NCBI GenBank assembly: GCA_963576785.1
Contig: OY756141.1
Span: 3,472,001 to 3,536,000, forward strand
Direction of reading: 5' to 3'
Length of the DNA stretch: 64,000 bases
Origin: Chlorophyllum brunneum
Taxonomy: Eukaryota; Basidiomycota; Agaricomycetes; Agaricales; Agaricaceae
Below the pieces are notes generated by a model, which saw nothing but the letters and a program-made list of their open reading frames with translations, was not told the origin of the DNA and did not search any database. Of this stretch, positions 31,690 to 43,394 are shown piece after piece; position 1 is the first letter of the stretch, and each line of letters starts with the position of its first letter. The translations under genes and the position numbers were made by a program.

Positions 31690-34600
31690 AATTTCTGTTT
31701 TTTACCTCCCCTTTTTATAGGTTTCGTCCTCGAAATCTTGCTCATAAACTCCTGTACCGCTTCCTTGGCGTTTTCCAGATTTGCTTCATTTTCCCATGTA
31801 TCTTCTTCGGACGTATATCCTTTCCAGTGTATTAGGTATTGTTTTTGTTTTCCCTTTGTGCGGTGTCCTTGGACTTCATCTACCTTGTAGTGTTCCTCAT
31901 CATTGATTATCTCGGGGATCGGTGGTGGTGGAGTGTGCTGGCTGTCATACTCAGGTTTGTGATAGGGGGAGAGGAGTCTGCTGTTAAACACGTCATGTAT
32001 CGCCCATGTTTCAGGTAGCTCCAGTCTGTAGCTTGTTTCACCTATTTTCTCTTTTACCCGGAATGGTCCGTATCTCCTATGATCAAGTTTTTTTGTCGGC
32101 CTTGTTGTCCTAATATTATCTGCTTCAAGCCAAACTTGGCTTCCTGCCTCATACTCGTGTTCTGGTTTTGTGCTATTCCGTTTCTCCATTTGCGTCTGGC
32201 TCTGTTGTAGCATCTCAATTGTTTTTTGGTGCATGTCTTGTAACTCTTGTATTCGTTCCGTGATCGCAGGTGCCTTGGATGTGTTTGAGATATCTCCTTT
32301 CCATGGATGTCGTCCATATACTATCTGGAACGGTGAATGTTCTGTGGCACTATGTGTTTTATCGTTATACTGGAATTCTGCTGTGCTGAGCCATTTCTTC
32401 CAGTTGTCCTGTGCATGGTTGATTATGTTTCTGAGGTATGCCTCGACCTCCTGGTTGATGCACTCTGTCTGGCTGTCTGTTTGTGGATGGTATGCCATGG
32501 ATAGGTTACGTTGGGTGCTGGTTGCTCTGCAAAGTTCTGCCATGAACTTTGATGCAAATTGATGATCCTGCGGGGTATCCCATGTTGCCTCCATATATCG
32601 TCACGATAAATATCTCCTAACTCTTTGGATGATAGGGTGGTGTTAACTGCGCGTAGTCTGATCATTTTGCTGAAACGATCAACAATGACAAGTATTGCGT
32701 CATATCTGTCTGATTCTGGCAGTGGTCCTATCATGTCGATTGATATTTCTTCCCATGGTCCAGTGGGTATTGGTAAGGGATGGAGATGTGTGGTAGGTTG
32801 TGTCCAGAGTATTTTGTTTTGCTGACATGTGTCGCATCCCTTGATGTATCGTTTAACATCATTGTGCATTTGTGGCCACCAATATGTCCTTTTGAGGAGT
32901 TCGATCATTCTGTGCTGTCCCGGGTGTCCTACGTCCGTTTTGTCATGGTGTTGTTGGAGTATTTCTTGGCATAACTTGGTGTTTGGTAGTACATATATTC
33001 TTTCTTCAAACATGGGTAATCCATTAGTTTCCCATATCTCCTCTGGTTGTTTCTCCTTTTCTCTTAGCCACTGTGTTTCTCTTCTTTGCTCCTTTCGTAA
33101 TCGGTGTTTCAGATCTTCTTCTCCCGATATTTCCCAAATTTGTCTGATCTCAGTGATAGTGTTATCGAATAAGTGGTCGGGTAATAGCGTGATATTTGTG
33201 TTGTCTCTGGTTGTGTCCGTTTTTGCTAGTCTTGATAGCACGTCTGCTTTCGTGTTTGTCTTTCCAGGTATGTGTTTTAGTGTGTAGCAATATTCCTGTA
33301 ATTCCAGTTGCCATCTTGCCTGTCGCCCTGTGAGTTGTTGCGGTTTCCTGAAGTATTCTAAGTTCTTGTGGTCCATCCATATCTTGAATGGTTTGTCGGC
33401 ATCAAGTAGGTATTGTCTCCATGTTTTGATCGCTTCTCGGATTGCTAGTAGTTCTTTGTTGTAGATTTGGTAGTTTCGTTCTGCCGGTGTCATTGTTCTC
33501 GAGTGAAAGGCAATTGGGTGCCACTGGTCATTCTGGTTTTGTGATAATACTGCTCCTACTCCGTATCCCGACGCATCCACTTCTACCCTGTATTGTCCTT
33601 TGTCTTGAGGCATTGCTAGTACTGGCTTGCTCGTGATCTTTTCCTTGATCTTCTCAAACGCCTGTTGTTGTCGTTCTGACCATGACCATTGCGCATCTTT
33701 CTTCTTCAGCTCGTGTAGGGGTGTTGCTATGTTACTGAAGTCTTGTATGAATCGTCGGTAGAAGTTTGCAAAACCCAGGAATTTTTCGACGTCTTTTACG
33801 GATTTGGGTGTCAGCCATTCTTTTACTGCTTTCACCTTCTCTTCCTCCATTTTGACGCTGCCTTGTCTGACTATAAAGCCCAATATGGGTATTTCCTTCG
33901 CGTCGAACACACATTTTGATCGTTTGAAATAGAGTTGGTGCTTGGCTGCAATGTCTAAGAACTGCATTGTTCTTTTTTCGAGTTCTTCCTGTGTGGTTCC
34001 TGGGATGACAAAATCGTCCATGTAGTTGACAAGCGATCCCTCATGTAACATTTCCCGAAATACTGTGTTCATCATCCTCTGGAAGGTCGCCGGTGAATTA
34101 CTCATCCCGAAGAACATGACCGTAGGTTCGAATAACCTGCTGTTTGTTACAAACGCTGCCTTCCATTCATCCCCTTCTCTGATCCTGACGTTGTTATATC
34201 CCCAAATGATATCGAGCTTGTTGAATACCTTCACGTCCTTTAACTGGTCTAGGACTTCGCCTATGAGTGGGAGTGGCATCTTGTCTTTGATGGTGTGTTC
34301 ATTCAGCTTTTTGTAATCCTGTACCAGGCATTTTGTTCTGTCCTTTTTTGGTATGAAGAAGCATGGGGTGGCGTAGGGGGACTGTGATAGTCTGATTCAT
34401 CCTGAGGCGAGGTTTTCGTCGAGGAATTTCTGTAGTTCCTGCTTCTCCGTTATTGTCATTGGGTAGACCTTGGACTGTAGTACCGGGGGTGCGTCTTCGG
34501 ATAGATTTATCTCGTGGTCCCATACCGTGTGTTTGGGTAGTTTGTCAAAGTTTTTCTTGTTGAATAGGTGGGTGTATCGTCGGAGGTATGGTGGTAGATC

Positions 34601-35151
34601 TTCATCGTTCGTCTGGTCCGCCTTTTTCTCTTCAATGTGTTCACTGATTGTCCGTATTCTCTCGTTGAACCGTATGTCACTATGTGATATTTTGCACTCA
34701 TCTGGGCATCTGGTGAATCGTATGACGTGATTGTTCCAATTGATCTCCGGGTTATGCTTGACCAGCCAGTCGTGTCCGAGATATAAGTCCGCACTTTCCA
34801 ATTGTGTTACTAGAGCATCGATTTGTTCTGTATGGTTGCCGTTGTTTAATACCAGGTGTGCTTTGTCCGTTATTTCTCCTTTTTTATTTTCTGTTCCGTT
34901 GGCATTGATTACTCTGATCGGGGTCTCCAGGGGTTTGGTCGGGATCTGTTCTTCATCTATCGTTCGTTGTGCTATGCATGTGTGGGTGCATCCGAAGTCT
35001 ACAAGGGTTGTAATTGGTCTGCATCCTTTTCTTGTCTAGATTGTTGAATTGAGGAGAAGTTCGCATGTAGAGTTTTGTTTCTGGGGGATTACGTATCGTC
35101 TATTGTGGGATAAAACAGAAACTCTAGATTTATTGGCTCGTGGGTTTGTGC
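31686..35151 (-). pseudogene. pol: Gypsy-2 pol (PR-RT-RNase H-IN-chromodomain)
   Basis: Same domain order as Gypsy-1 pol, indistinguishable from it by translation in every frame. It carries the same DFG protease change, the same TAG and TGA stops and the same frameshift in the integrase core (the 618-codon frame 32423-34279 ends in the shifted register). The chromodomain lies near 31734-31899. Sharing several disabling mutations means the two copies have a common inactive source for this tract or were homogenised later. Confidence 0.9.
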
Positions 35152-36387
35152 CTACTCGGAGCCTTTGACAAAATCCTCTTTCTCCTCCTTTTCTTGTTCA
35201 TCGTCTTTGTTGATCTCTCTGATGTGTGCTCTCTTGGGCGCCCTGCAGTTCTTCGAGATATGGCCTTGTTTTCCACAATTGTAACACATTATCTTGGTGT
35301 ATGTGACTTTTGTCTTCTTCCTGCAGTATTTGGCAATATGCCCATAGAGGTTGCAGTTGTAGCACCTCGGTTTCCCATTTTGATCGGTGTCTGCTTTTTG
35401 TCTTCCTATCTCCATGGGTTGTCCTCTACCTCCATAAGTAACTCCGGTGGTGGTTCTGACATCTCCTCGGGTGATGTCCGTTGCTTCATACCCTTGTCCT
35501 ACTGCAAGGATTGTAGTTTTCCATTTGGTGTATGTTGTTGGGACGGAGGTTGTCGGGTAGCCTACTATGGTTCGGATGATGTCTGCTTGGGTGTGGCGTT
35601 TGAGGAGGAATATTGCGTGGGTGTCGTCTGTCCCCCCTTGGGCTTTCAATGCCTCGAATTCGATTAAGAAATCTGCCGTGTTCTTCTTCCCTTGTTTGAA
35701 CATCTCAATTTCTCCTTCTGCTATGGCTTTCCTATTTCCCAAGGAAAATGTGGCTTCTATTTCCTTTGTGAAATCATCCCAATCTGGCGTTTTCTTGGCT
35801 TGGAGTTGCGTGTTGGTGTAAGGGCCTGCTAGCCCCCCTTTCATTCTTGCCAAAATTGCTACTATTTTCTGTTCTTCTTCTTCTATCTTGTTGAACATCA
35901 GCCATAAGGATATGGCTCTCCACCAATCATCGAATCTGGTTCTATCCCCATTGAAATATCCTGGCTCCGGGGCTAGGTTTTTTGGGATGTTGACTTCTTC
36001 TGTCATTTCTGGTTCTGTTTCTGGTTCGCTGTGTTCGTTTGCGTGGGTCTCGGTGATTTCTCTATCAGCTGTGGTGTCGGCGACTTCTATGTCGATTTCT
36101 TCTTCAGATGCGGCTAGTTCCTCGTCTGTACTGTATTCGGGTTCTTTCTCATAGGTCTCGGTGATATCTATATCGGGTGTGTTCTCGGCGACTTCTATGT
36201 CAAATTCGGTTTCAAATAGAGCTGTATTCTCGTCTATGCTGTGTTCGGATTTCTGCCGTTTAAGGCCTTCAGGGATTTCTGATTCTGTTGATTGTTTGGA
36301 TCCTGTTGCTACGGGTGAACCCTGGATGTCTGTTGGTCTCGGAGCTCTGTGTCTTCTCGGTGTTCTTGATGAGCTACTGCTGCTCAT
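35152..36387 (-). CDS. gag: Gypsy-2 gag
   Basis: 411 codons, ATG 36385-36387, intact, with the same gag domain and two CCHC knuckles as Gypsy-1. Residues 1-88 differ at about 13 positions (e.g. DIEVAENTPDIDITETYEKE for DIEVTENTSDIDIAETYEKE); the rest is identical. The change from diverged to identical falls at 36122/36123. Confidence 0.9.
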   Translation of the reverse strand: MSSSSSSRTPRRHRAPRPTDIQGSPVATGSKQSTESEIPEGLKRQKSEHSIDENTALFETEFDIEVAENTPDIDITETYEKEPEYSTDEELAASEEEIDIEVADTTADREITETHANEHSEPETEPEMTEEVNIPKNLAPEPGYFNGDRTRFDDWWRAISLWLMFNKIEEEEQKIVAILARMKGGLAGPYTNTQLQAKKTPDWDDFTKEIEATFSLGNRKAIAEGEIEMFKQGKKNTADFLIEFEALKAQGGTDDTHAIFLLKRHTQADIIRTIVGYPTTSVPTTYTKWKTTILAVGQGYEATDITRGDVRTTTGVTYGGRGQPMEIGRQKADTDQNGKPRCYNCNLYGHIAKYCRKKTKVTYTKIMCYNCGKQGHISKNCRAPKRAHIREINKDDEQEKEEKEDFVKGSE

Positions 36388-36467
36388 ATACTGTCGTCCT
36401 GATCGGAGGCTATTATTCCAAGCCTAGTTATGAATAGTGGCACCTCTCTTGTAAGGTGAGTCGAATG

Positions 36468-36479
36468 ATACTTTACCAA
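36468..36479 (-). promoter_or_regulatory. Gypsy-2 self-primer binding site
   Basis: TTGGTAAAGTAT on the minus strand just after the 5' LTR. It pairs with ACACTTTACCAA in its LTR (36564-36575, minus) over the ten inner bases, with one mismatch near the end. The TATA box is at 36601-36609 (minus). Confidence 0.7.
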
Positions 36480-36480
36480 A

Positions 36481-36774
36481 TGTTACGACCTTAGTCTCTG
36501 ACTCAGGTTGCAAGCCTTTGGATAAAGGAAAGGAAGTAGAGAAAGGAAGAAGGGATGATATGATTGGTAAAGTGTAAGGAATACATCAAGTATTACTACA
36601 CTTTATATACTAGTGGTGACGGTTAATAATAAGGGAGAGGAGTAAATGAGGCAGACGGGAGGCATAGCCTCTAGGGGTGAAACAGGGAGTGAAACGAGAA
36701 GTGAAACAAGTGTGAGGGTACACGAGGTGATGGGTGCAAGATAGGAATGCATGGTCTATCTATAGTTCGTAACA
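36481..36774 (-). repeat. Gypsy-2 5' LTR
   Basis: 294 bp, TGTTACGACC...GTTCGTAACA on the plus strand. Confidence 0.95.
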
Positions 36775-36779
36775 AATTC
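36775..36779. repeat. Target-site duplication of Gypsy-2 (right)
   Basis: AATTC, partner of 30406-30410; LINE C resumes with CCTCGCAGCATCTCGACTCC. Confidence 0.9.
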
Positions 36780-38000
36780 CCTCGCAGCATCTCGACTCCT
36801 ACTCAACTGTTCGCTGCATTCCTGTCAGCAACAGTCCATCCTCACCTCAAAGGCACTCTTAGCTTGGTTCAACAAGTCTGACCAGCACTGCCTCATATTC
36901 TATCACACTCCGTCGAAGTGCAAATACAGAATACAAAAAGCCATACATGACTGGATTCAAATGGTCGCCTGGCCCAACCGGGGTAGAAACCACCAAGTTC
37001 CCAACTCGATCACCTACTTATGCAAAAAGTCCACTGAACGCGCCATTCACACATGGCAAGCCATGTTCGGGTTCAGGAAATACAGCGGTAGCTCCTTCCT
37101 CCACCTTCCGGTGTGAGCAAATGGGGCCTCCACCTTACTGTCGCACATCAAATCTGGCCCCTGGATACAAGAATGTGGGTACCAACCACAGCTCTTCACA
37201 AGAGTGTGTCGAGCCATTTTATGCCATGGCCCAATTGGTGAATATCGACTTCAGTTCTTCCTCAATGAGAATCTATCTTGCCACCATTACAACAACCAGA
37301 TGGTCCAAACTAGGACACACATCCTCTATTGTTGTAATAACTTCGATCATCATTTTGGCATCAACACCATCAAGACTTTCATCAACTTTTTGCATCGTAA
37401 CCCCACTGTGTTCAGCTTCCCCCCAGAACCTGATTGCCCTCATATCCATGCTGGTTCAATACCTCCGTTACATCATCATCATCATCATCAAATCTATCAG
37501 AGGTTTGGGTCCGCGCCCATATGAGTCCCTTCTTCTTTTAAATTTTTCTTATGCTTCCCCGGTTATGGATTTCAATTTCATTTCTCTATCTCTCCCCATC
37601 CTGCTCATCTACTATTTTATATAGTTTTCATTCAATATCCATCATTTCCGTGGTGTCCAGGCAAAATGCTCCTCCACATGCTAGTACTGTTTGTTGTTCC
37701 CCCTTGTGATTGTGAGTTGATAGTTTCTTTTCTATCAATTTCTTTCTCTCTCTCACTCTCTCTCTTTTCCGAATTCCTTCTTTCTCTTTTCCCGCTGATC
37801 AACTAAGGTACCAAACATCTCTCTAGTGTATGCACTAGATGGCGTCGAGTCTCATGGGGTTAGTATACATATTAGTTTACTTTCCTTGCTCTGAACATTC
37901 TGTACATTCTACCTGTGTATGTATGTACATACGGACTGCAATCGAGCACCACTATATAAATTGTTGAAATTAAAAAAAAAAAAAAGAAAAAAAAAAAAAA
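36780..38000 (+). mobile_element. LINE C segment 4 (ORF2 C-terminus, 3' UTR, A tail)
   Basis: RNase H end (LAASRLLLNC), a C-terminal domain with the TGA at 37114-37116 shared with LINEs B and D, then open to 37524. A CAT/CAC microsatellite expansion (about 37465-37490) adds histidine codons. The CT-rich 3' UTR ends with the family terminal block and an interrupted A tail to 38000. The target duplication follows at 38000-38014. Confidence 0.9.
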
Positions 38001-38014
38001 GAGTATGAAATAAT
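38000..38014. repeat. Target-site duplication of LINE C (right)
   Basis: AGAGTATGAAATAAT, partner of 11020-11034 with one mismatch. The first A merges with the tail. Confidence 0.8.
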
Positions 38015-38139
38015 TGAGTCATGTTAGAGGGATGGGCTAAAAGAACCATACTCTACAGGACTGGTCAGATCAGCCTATCTACAACCCACTTGCAGCCAGT
38101 CATGGTGCATGGGGAGCAGGCAATCTGGGGCCCATAACC
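38015..38139 (-). mobile_element. Copia-2 leader and primer-binding site
   Basis: Untranslated leader of Copia-2 displaced 27 kb from its gag by LINE C. The primer site at 38125-38139 is CTGGGGCCCATAACC on the plus strand, identical to Copia-1 and Copia-3, and abuts the LTR start at 38140. Confidence 0.75.
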
Positions 38140-38396
38140 TGTTTTCCAGCACAGTAATATGCAGTGACAGACAGATAATCTGACTTACTGATAGTTTGGT
38201 TAGTGAATGGTAAAGTTACTAGTAGAGTTGCTGTGAGTCAAGTAGAGCAAGGTATAGAAATTGAGTAGATTGTCTAAGAAAACATAAGGGAATACATGCT
38301 ACTTTATATACTAAATATCTGGGTAGCAAACCCTAAGACCTACAAGTAATAACTACACATAATGAGTCAGTAATGACTACAGAGTCCCTTGAAACA
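38140..38396 (-). repeat. Copia-2 5' LTR
   Basis: About 257 bp from TGTTTTCCAGC to CTTGAAACA (plus-strand reading), with a minus-strand TATA box (TATATAAAG, near 38312-38320). The outer edge at 38396 is inferred from the TG...CA rule, because its partner LTR is not in the window. Confidence 0.6.
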
Positions 38397-38566
38397 CTGT
38401 GATATCATCAGTGGTGTCCAGTAGCATAATTGGAGCGACAGCGATCAGTTAGCTCATGAAATACATGAGTAGAAGGTGCATAATGTGAGTCAGAGGGCTC
38501 AGCCTCAATGATGAATATTAGATGAATAATACTGAAGAGCTAATCACATGGAATGCAGCTGTAGTA
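38397..38566. other. No recognised feature
   Basis: CpG-poor sequence between the Copia-2 LTR and the FunK1 pseudogene. I see no coding signal; it may be decayed kinase 3' sequence. Confidence 0.4.
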
Positions 38567-38728
38567 AGTGCACAGCAGACTCTGCATTGTGACAGAGTTC
38601 ATGGTCCCAGGTAGGCACAGTGGGAAGGCTATTTGTCTGCACAAACATATCCTCATATGGGCCATCAAACTCCTTCATACATTGTAGGTGAATTGAACAA
38701 TACACATCACAGATGCCATCAGCAAGCT
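38567..38728 (-). pseudogene. FunK1 kinase pseudogene 1, C-terminal fragment
   Basis: Minus-strand DGICDVYCSIH, MKEFDGPYEDMFV and AESAV match the intact kinase gene (DGIRDAYCSIHPQRMKEFD...). Gypsy-3 splits this pseudogene at 38728; the rest is at 44714-45560. CpG sites of the intact gene appear mostly as CA or TG. Confidence 0.8.
38724..38728. repeat. Target-site duplication of Gypsy-3 (left)
   Basis: AAGCT, repeated at 44709-44713; the kinase sequence is continuous across it (GAGCTCTGGTAATG in the intact gene). Confidence 0.85.
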
Positions 38729-39032
38729 TGTTACAAACTATAGATAAACAGTATATTCCTATCATGTGCCTGTCATATTCATCATTCCTATGTATCCATT
38801 TCACCTCCTTGTTTCATCCCTTAAGGCTGTTCCCTTCTTGACTCATTCTATTCATCCTTATAACTCCTTTACTCCATTCCCTTATTATTAGCAATCACCA
38901 CCAGTATATAAAGTGTAGTAATACTTGATGTATTCCTTATACTTTACCAATTGTATCATCCCTTACTCTTTCTCTACTTCCTTGTCTTTATCCAAAGACT
39001 TGCTACCTGAGTCATAGACTAAGGTTGTAACA
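38729..39032 (+). repeat. Gypsy-3 5' LTR
   Basis: 304 bp, TGTTACAAAC...GTTGTAACA, with a TATA box at 38905-38912 and ATACTTTACCAA at 38939-38950. The latter pairs with the primer site with one G-U pair. Confidence 0.9.
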
Positions 39033-39033
39033 T

Positions 39034-39045
39034 TTGGTAAAGTGT
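39034..39045 (+). promoter_or_regulatory. Gypsy-3 self-primer binding site
   Basis: TTGGTAAAGTGT, identical to Gypsy-1. It pairs perfectly with ACACTTTACCAA in its own 3' LTR and with one wobble to the 5' LTR version. Confidence 0.7.
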
Positions 39046-39125
39046 CATTCGACTCACCTTACAAGAGAGGTACCACTATTCATAGCTAGGCTTGGAATAA
39101 TAGCCTCTGACCAGAATGACAGTAT

Positions 39126-40256
39126 ATAAGCAGCAGTAGCTCATCAAGAACACCAAGAAGACCAAGAGCTCCGAGACCAACAGACATCCAGGGATTTCCC
39201 GTAACCACCAGATCCAAACAACGAACAGAACCAGACATCCCTGAAGGCCTTAAATGGCAGAAATCTGACTACAGCATAGACAAAGACATAGCTCTTTTCG
39301 AGACCCTATACAATACAGAAATCGCCAAAACCACATCCGACATAGAAGTCGCCAAAACACATGAGAACAAACACAGTGAACCAGAAACAGAAACAGAAAT
39401 GACCAATGAAATCAATTTCCCAAAGAACCTAGCACTAGAACCAGGATACTTCAATGGAGATAGAACTAAGTTTGACAATTGGTGGAGAGCAATGTCCTTA
39501 TGGACACTCTTCAACAAAATCAATGACAATGAACAGAAGATAATTGGAGTACTTGTACAAATGAAAGGAGGACTAGCAGGACCCTATGCTAATACCAAGT
39601 TACAAACAATTCAAGACAAGAAAACACCGGAATTTGATGAGTTCGCAAAGGAGATGGTAGCCACCTTCTCCTTGGGGAATAGGAAAGCTATAGCAGAAGG
39701 GGAAATTGAGTTGTTCAAACAGGGAAAGAGGAACACCGCAGACTTCTTAATAGAGTTTGAAGCATTAAAAACCCAAGCAGGAACAGATGATGCACATGCC
39801 ATATTCCTCCTCAAACGACACACCAGAGCAGATATTATTCAAATGATTGTAGGCTATCCAGCAGCCTCAATTCCAGACACATACAGTAAATGGAGAAACA
39901 CAATCCTTGCAGTAGGACAAGGATACAAAACAACAGATATCACCCAAGGAGATGTCAGAACAAGCACAGGAGTCACATATGGAGGTGGAGGACAACCAAT
40001 GGAGGTTGGTAGGCAGAGGGCAGATACCAATCAGAACAGCAAACCAAGGTGTTTCAATTGCAACCTATATGGACATATTGCCAAATATTGCTGCAAGAAA
40101 ATGAAGGTCACATACACCAAGATAATGTGCTAAAATTGTGGCAAACAAGGCCACATCTTGAAGAATTGTAAAGTACCAAAGAAAGCGCACATCAGAGAAG
40201 TCACCAAGGAGATAGAAGAAGAGACAAAGGAGGATTTTGCCGAAGGCTCCAAGTAG
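39126..40256 (+). pseudogene. gag: Gypsy-3 gag, start codon lost
   Basis: Aligns with Gypsy-1 gag along its length, but the start codon is ATA (39126-39128) where Gypsy-1 has ATG. The gag domain is open from 39399 (GYFNGDRTKFDNWWRAMSLW, NTADFLIEFEALKTQAG). The first knuckle is CFNCNLYGHIAKYC. The second begins with a stop (TAA at 40131-40133) where TGT TAC/CYNC is expected. The frame ends at TAG 40254-40256. Confidence 0.85.
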
Positions 40257-43200
40257 GTGCAAACTTGAGAGCCCAGAAACCTAGAGTCCCTGTTTTACTT
40301 TACAATAGATGATATGTGATCCCACAGAAATGGAACTCAACGCACAAACTTCTCCTCAACTCAACAATCAAAACAAAGAAAGGACCCAAACAAATCACCA
40401 TGCTAGTAGACTCAGGATGTACCCACACATGCATAGCACAAAGAATAGTAAAAGAAGAACAAATCACAACCAAACCCTTGGACACCCCAATACAAGTAAT
40501 CAATGCTAACAGAACTGAGAACAAAAAGGGAGAAATAACAGACATGGCACAGCTGGTATTAAGCAATGGCAGACACACAGAAGAAATCAAAGCAATGGTA
40601 ACACAACTGGAGAGTGCAGACCTATATCTCAGACATGACTGGCTAGTCAAGCACAACCCGGAAATCAACTGGATGAACAACATAATACACTTCAATAGAT
40701 GTTCAAAAGATTGCACCACACACCCCAATGACATATGGTTCAATAAAAGGATACACACAGTAAAGGAACACATAGAGGAAAAGAAAACCTGCCAAACAAA
40801 CCCAGAAGACCTACCAACATACCTACAGCAATATACACACCTATTCAACAAGAAGAACTTCGACAAACTGCCAGAACACACAATATGGGACCACAAAATA
40901 AACCTGACAGAAGACGCACCCCTGGTACTACAATCCAAGGTCTACCCAATGACATTAATGGAGAAACAAGAACTGCGAAAATCCCTTGACAAAAATATCA
41001 CCTTAGGACAAATTCAACCATCACAATCCCCCTACACCACCCCATGCTTCTTCATACCCAAAAAAGATGGAACCAAACAACTGGTACAAGACTACAAGAA
41101 GCTAAACGAGCACACAATTAAAGACAAAACACTACTTCCACTCATAAGCAAAGTTATCAACAAACTCAAGGACATGAAAGTTTTTAACAAACTTGACATC
41201 ATCTGGGGATACAACAACATGAGGATAAGAGAAGGCAATGAACACAGAAGAAATCAAAGCAATGGTAACACAACTGGAGAGTGCAGACCTATATCTCAGA
41301 CATGACTGGCTAGTTAAGCACAACCCGGAAATCAACTGGACAAACAACATAATACACTTCAATAGATGTCCAAAAGATTGCACCACACACCACAACAACA
41401 TACAGTTCAACAAAAGGATACACACAGTAAAGGAACAAAGAAAACCAATCAAACAAACCCAGAAGACCTACCGACATACCTGCAGCAATATATGCACCTA
41501 TTCAACAAGAAGAACTTTGACAAACTGCCAGAACATATGATATGGGATCATGAAATAAACCTGACAGAAGATGCACCCCTGGTACTACAATCCAAGGTCT
41601 ACCCAATAACATTAACAGAGAGACAAGAATTGCAAAAATTCCCTGACGAAAATATTGCCTCAGGAAGAATTTGACCATCACAATCCCCCTATGCCACCCC
41701 ATGCTTCTTCATACCCAAAAAAGATGGAACCAAATGACTGGTACAAGACTACAAGAAGCTAAACAAACACATGATCAAAGACAAAACACCACTTCCACTC
41801 ATAAGCAAAGTTATCAACAAACTCAAAGACACAAAAGTCTTGACATCATCTGGGAATACAACAATGTGAGGATAAGAGAAGGCAATGAATGGAAAGCAGC
41901 ATTTGTAACAAACAATGGACTATTCAAACCAACAGTCATATTCTTTGGAATGAGTGACTCGCCAGCAACATTCCAAAGGATGAACACGGTCTTTCAAGAA
42001 ATGGTACATGAAGGAGCAGTCGTCAACTATATGGATGACTTCATCATTCCTGGAACCACACAACAGGAACTAGAGGACAGGACAAAATGATTTCTCGACA
42101 TTGCAGCAAAACACCAACTATACTTCAAAAGATCAAAATGTGTATTTGACACAAAAGAGATACCTATATTAGGATTTGTGGTAGGACAAGGTAGCATTAA
42201 AATGGAGGAGGAGAAGGTGAAAGCAGTGAAAGAATGGCCAACACCCAAATCCCTAAAAAACATTGAGAAATTCATAGGATTCATGAACTTCTACCAATGA
42301 TTCATTCATGACTTCAGCAACATAGCAACTCTGCTACACGAACTGAAGAAAAAGGACACACAATGGGAATGGATGGAACGACAACAGCAAGCCTTCAAAA
42401 GAATCAAAGAGAAGATCACAAGTGAACCAGTACTAGCAATGCCACAAGACAAGGGGCAATACAGAGTAGAAGTGGACATATCAGGATATGGAGTAGGAGC
42501 AGTACTATCACAAAAACAGGAAGAACATTGGCACCCAATCACATTTCACTCAAGAACGATGACACCTGCAGAACAAAACTATCAAATCTATGACAAAGAA
42601 TTACTCACCATTCGAGAAGCAATCAAGACCTGGAGACAATACTTACTCGATGCAGATGAACCATTCAAGATATGGACCAATCACAAGAACCTGGAATATT
42701 TCCAAAAACCACAACAACTCACAGGATGACAAGCAAGATAGCAGATGGAGCTACAAGAATACCACTACAAGCTGAAACACATACCCAGAAAAACCAACAT
42801 GAAAGCTGATGTCTTATCGAGATTAACAAAAACTGACACCACCAGAGACAATACTGACATCATCTTACTACCTGACCACCTATTCGATAACAACACAATT
42901 ACCGTAATCAGACAAATCTGGGAGATCTCAGGAGAAGAAGGTCTGAAACACCGACTACGAAAGAAGACAAAAAGGGAAACACAGTGGTTAAAGGAAAAAG
43001 AGAAATGACCAGAGGAGACATGGGAAATAGATGGAGTACCAATGTTCGAAGGAAGAATATACATCACACCCAACAACCAAATACATCAAGAAATACTTTG
43101 ACAAAACCACAATGAAACAGATGTAGGACACCCAGGATAGCATCAAATGATCAAACTCCTCAAACAGAGTTATTGGTAGCCTCAGATGTGCAACAATGTC

Positions 43201-43381
43201 AAACAATACATCAAAGGGTGTGAAACATGCCAACAAAACAAAATACTCCAAACAAGACTGACAACACATCTCTATCCACTACCGACACCAGCAGAACCTT
43301 GGGAGGAAATATCAATTGACATAATAGGACCATTACCAGAGTCAGAAGGATATGACACAATACTTGTCATAGTTGATTGTT
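40257..43381 (+). pseudogene. pol: Gypsy-3 pol, with internal duplication and integrase deletion
   Basis: PR is canonical here (MLVDSGCTHTC near 40405). Then comes the linker and RT start (DIIWGYNNMRIREGNE), after which a 667-bp unit repeats. RT resumes with YMDDFIIPGTT near 42030, RNase H with YRVEVDISGYGVGAVL near 42460, and the integrase zinc finger with CETCQQNK near 43220. It breaks off after ILVIVD at 43378 and joins the sequence before the small frame; the rest of the integrase core and the chromodomain are deleted. At least nine stops are visible. Confidence 0.85.
40575..41888 (+). repeat. Tandem duplication inside Gypsy-3 pol (two ~650-667 bp units)
   Basis: Unit 1 40575-41241 and unit 2 41242-about 41888 both run from ACACAGAAGAAATC to GAAGGCAATGA. 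They have since diverged by substitutions and small deletions. The junction GCAATGAACACAG shares GCAATG with the original start (GCAATGGCAGACACACAG), so short homology may have mediated it. Confidence 0.8.
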
Positions 43382-43394
43382 AAAAGTGACAATT

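Larger units (their letters stand above)
30411..36774 (-). mobile_element. Gypsy-2, full-length chromodomain LTR retrotransposon (6.4 kb)
   Basis: Minus-strand copy of the Gypsy family inserted into the RNase H part of LINE C, with AATTC duplications. Its LTRs differ from each other at about 9 of 294 positions and from those of Gypsy-1 at roughly 35. The internal segment 31416-36122 nevertheless looks identical to Gypsy-1 21112-25818 (coordinate pairs always sum to 57234), including the inactivating lesions. Confidence 0.95.

Noticed and set aside
37455..37500. CAT/CAC repeat as a CRISPR-like or regulatory array
   Set aside because: A short trinucleotide expansion within the LINE C C-terminal codons; no spacers.
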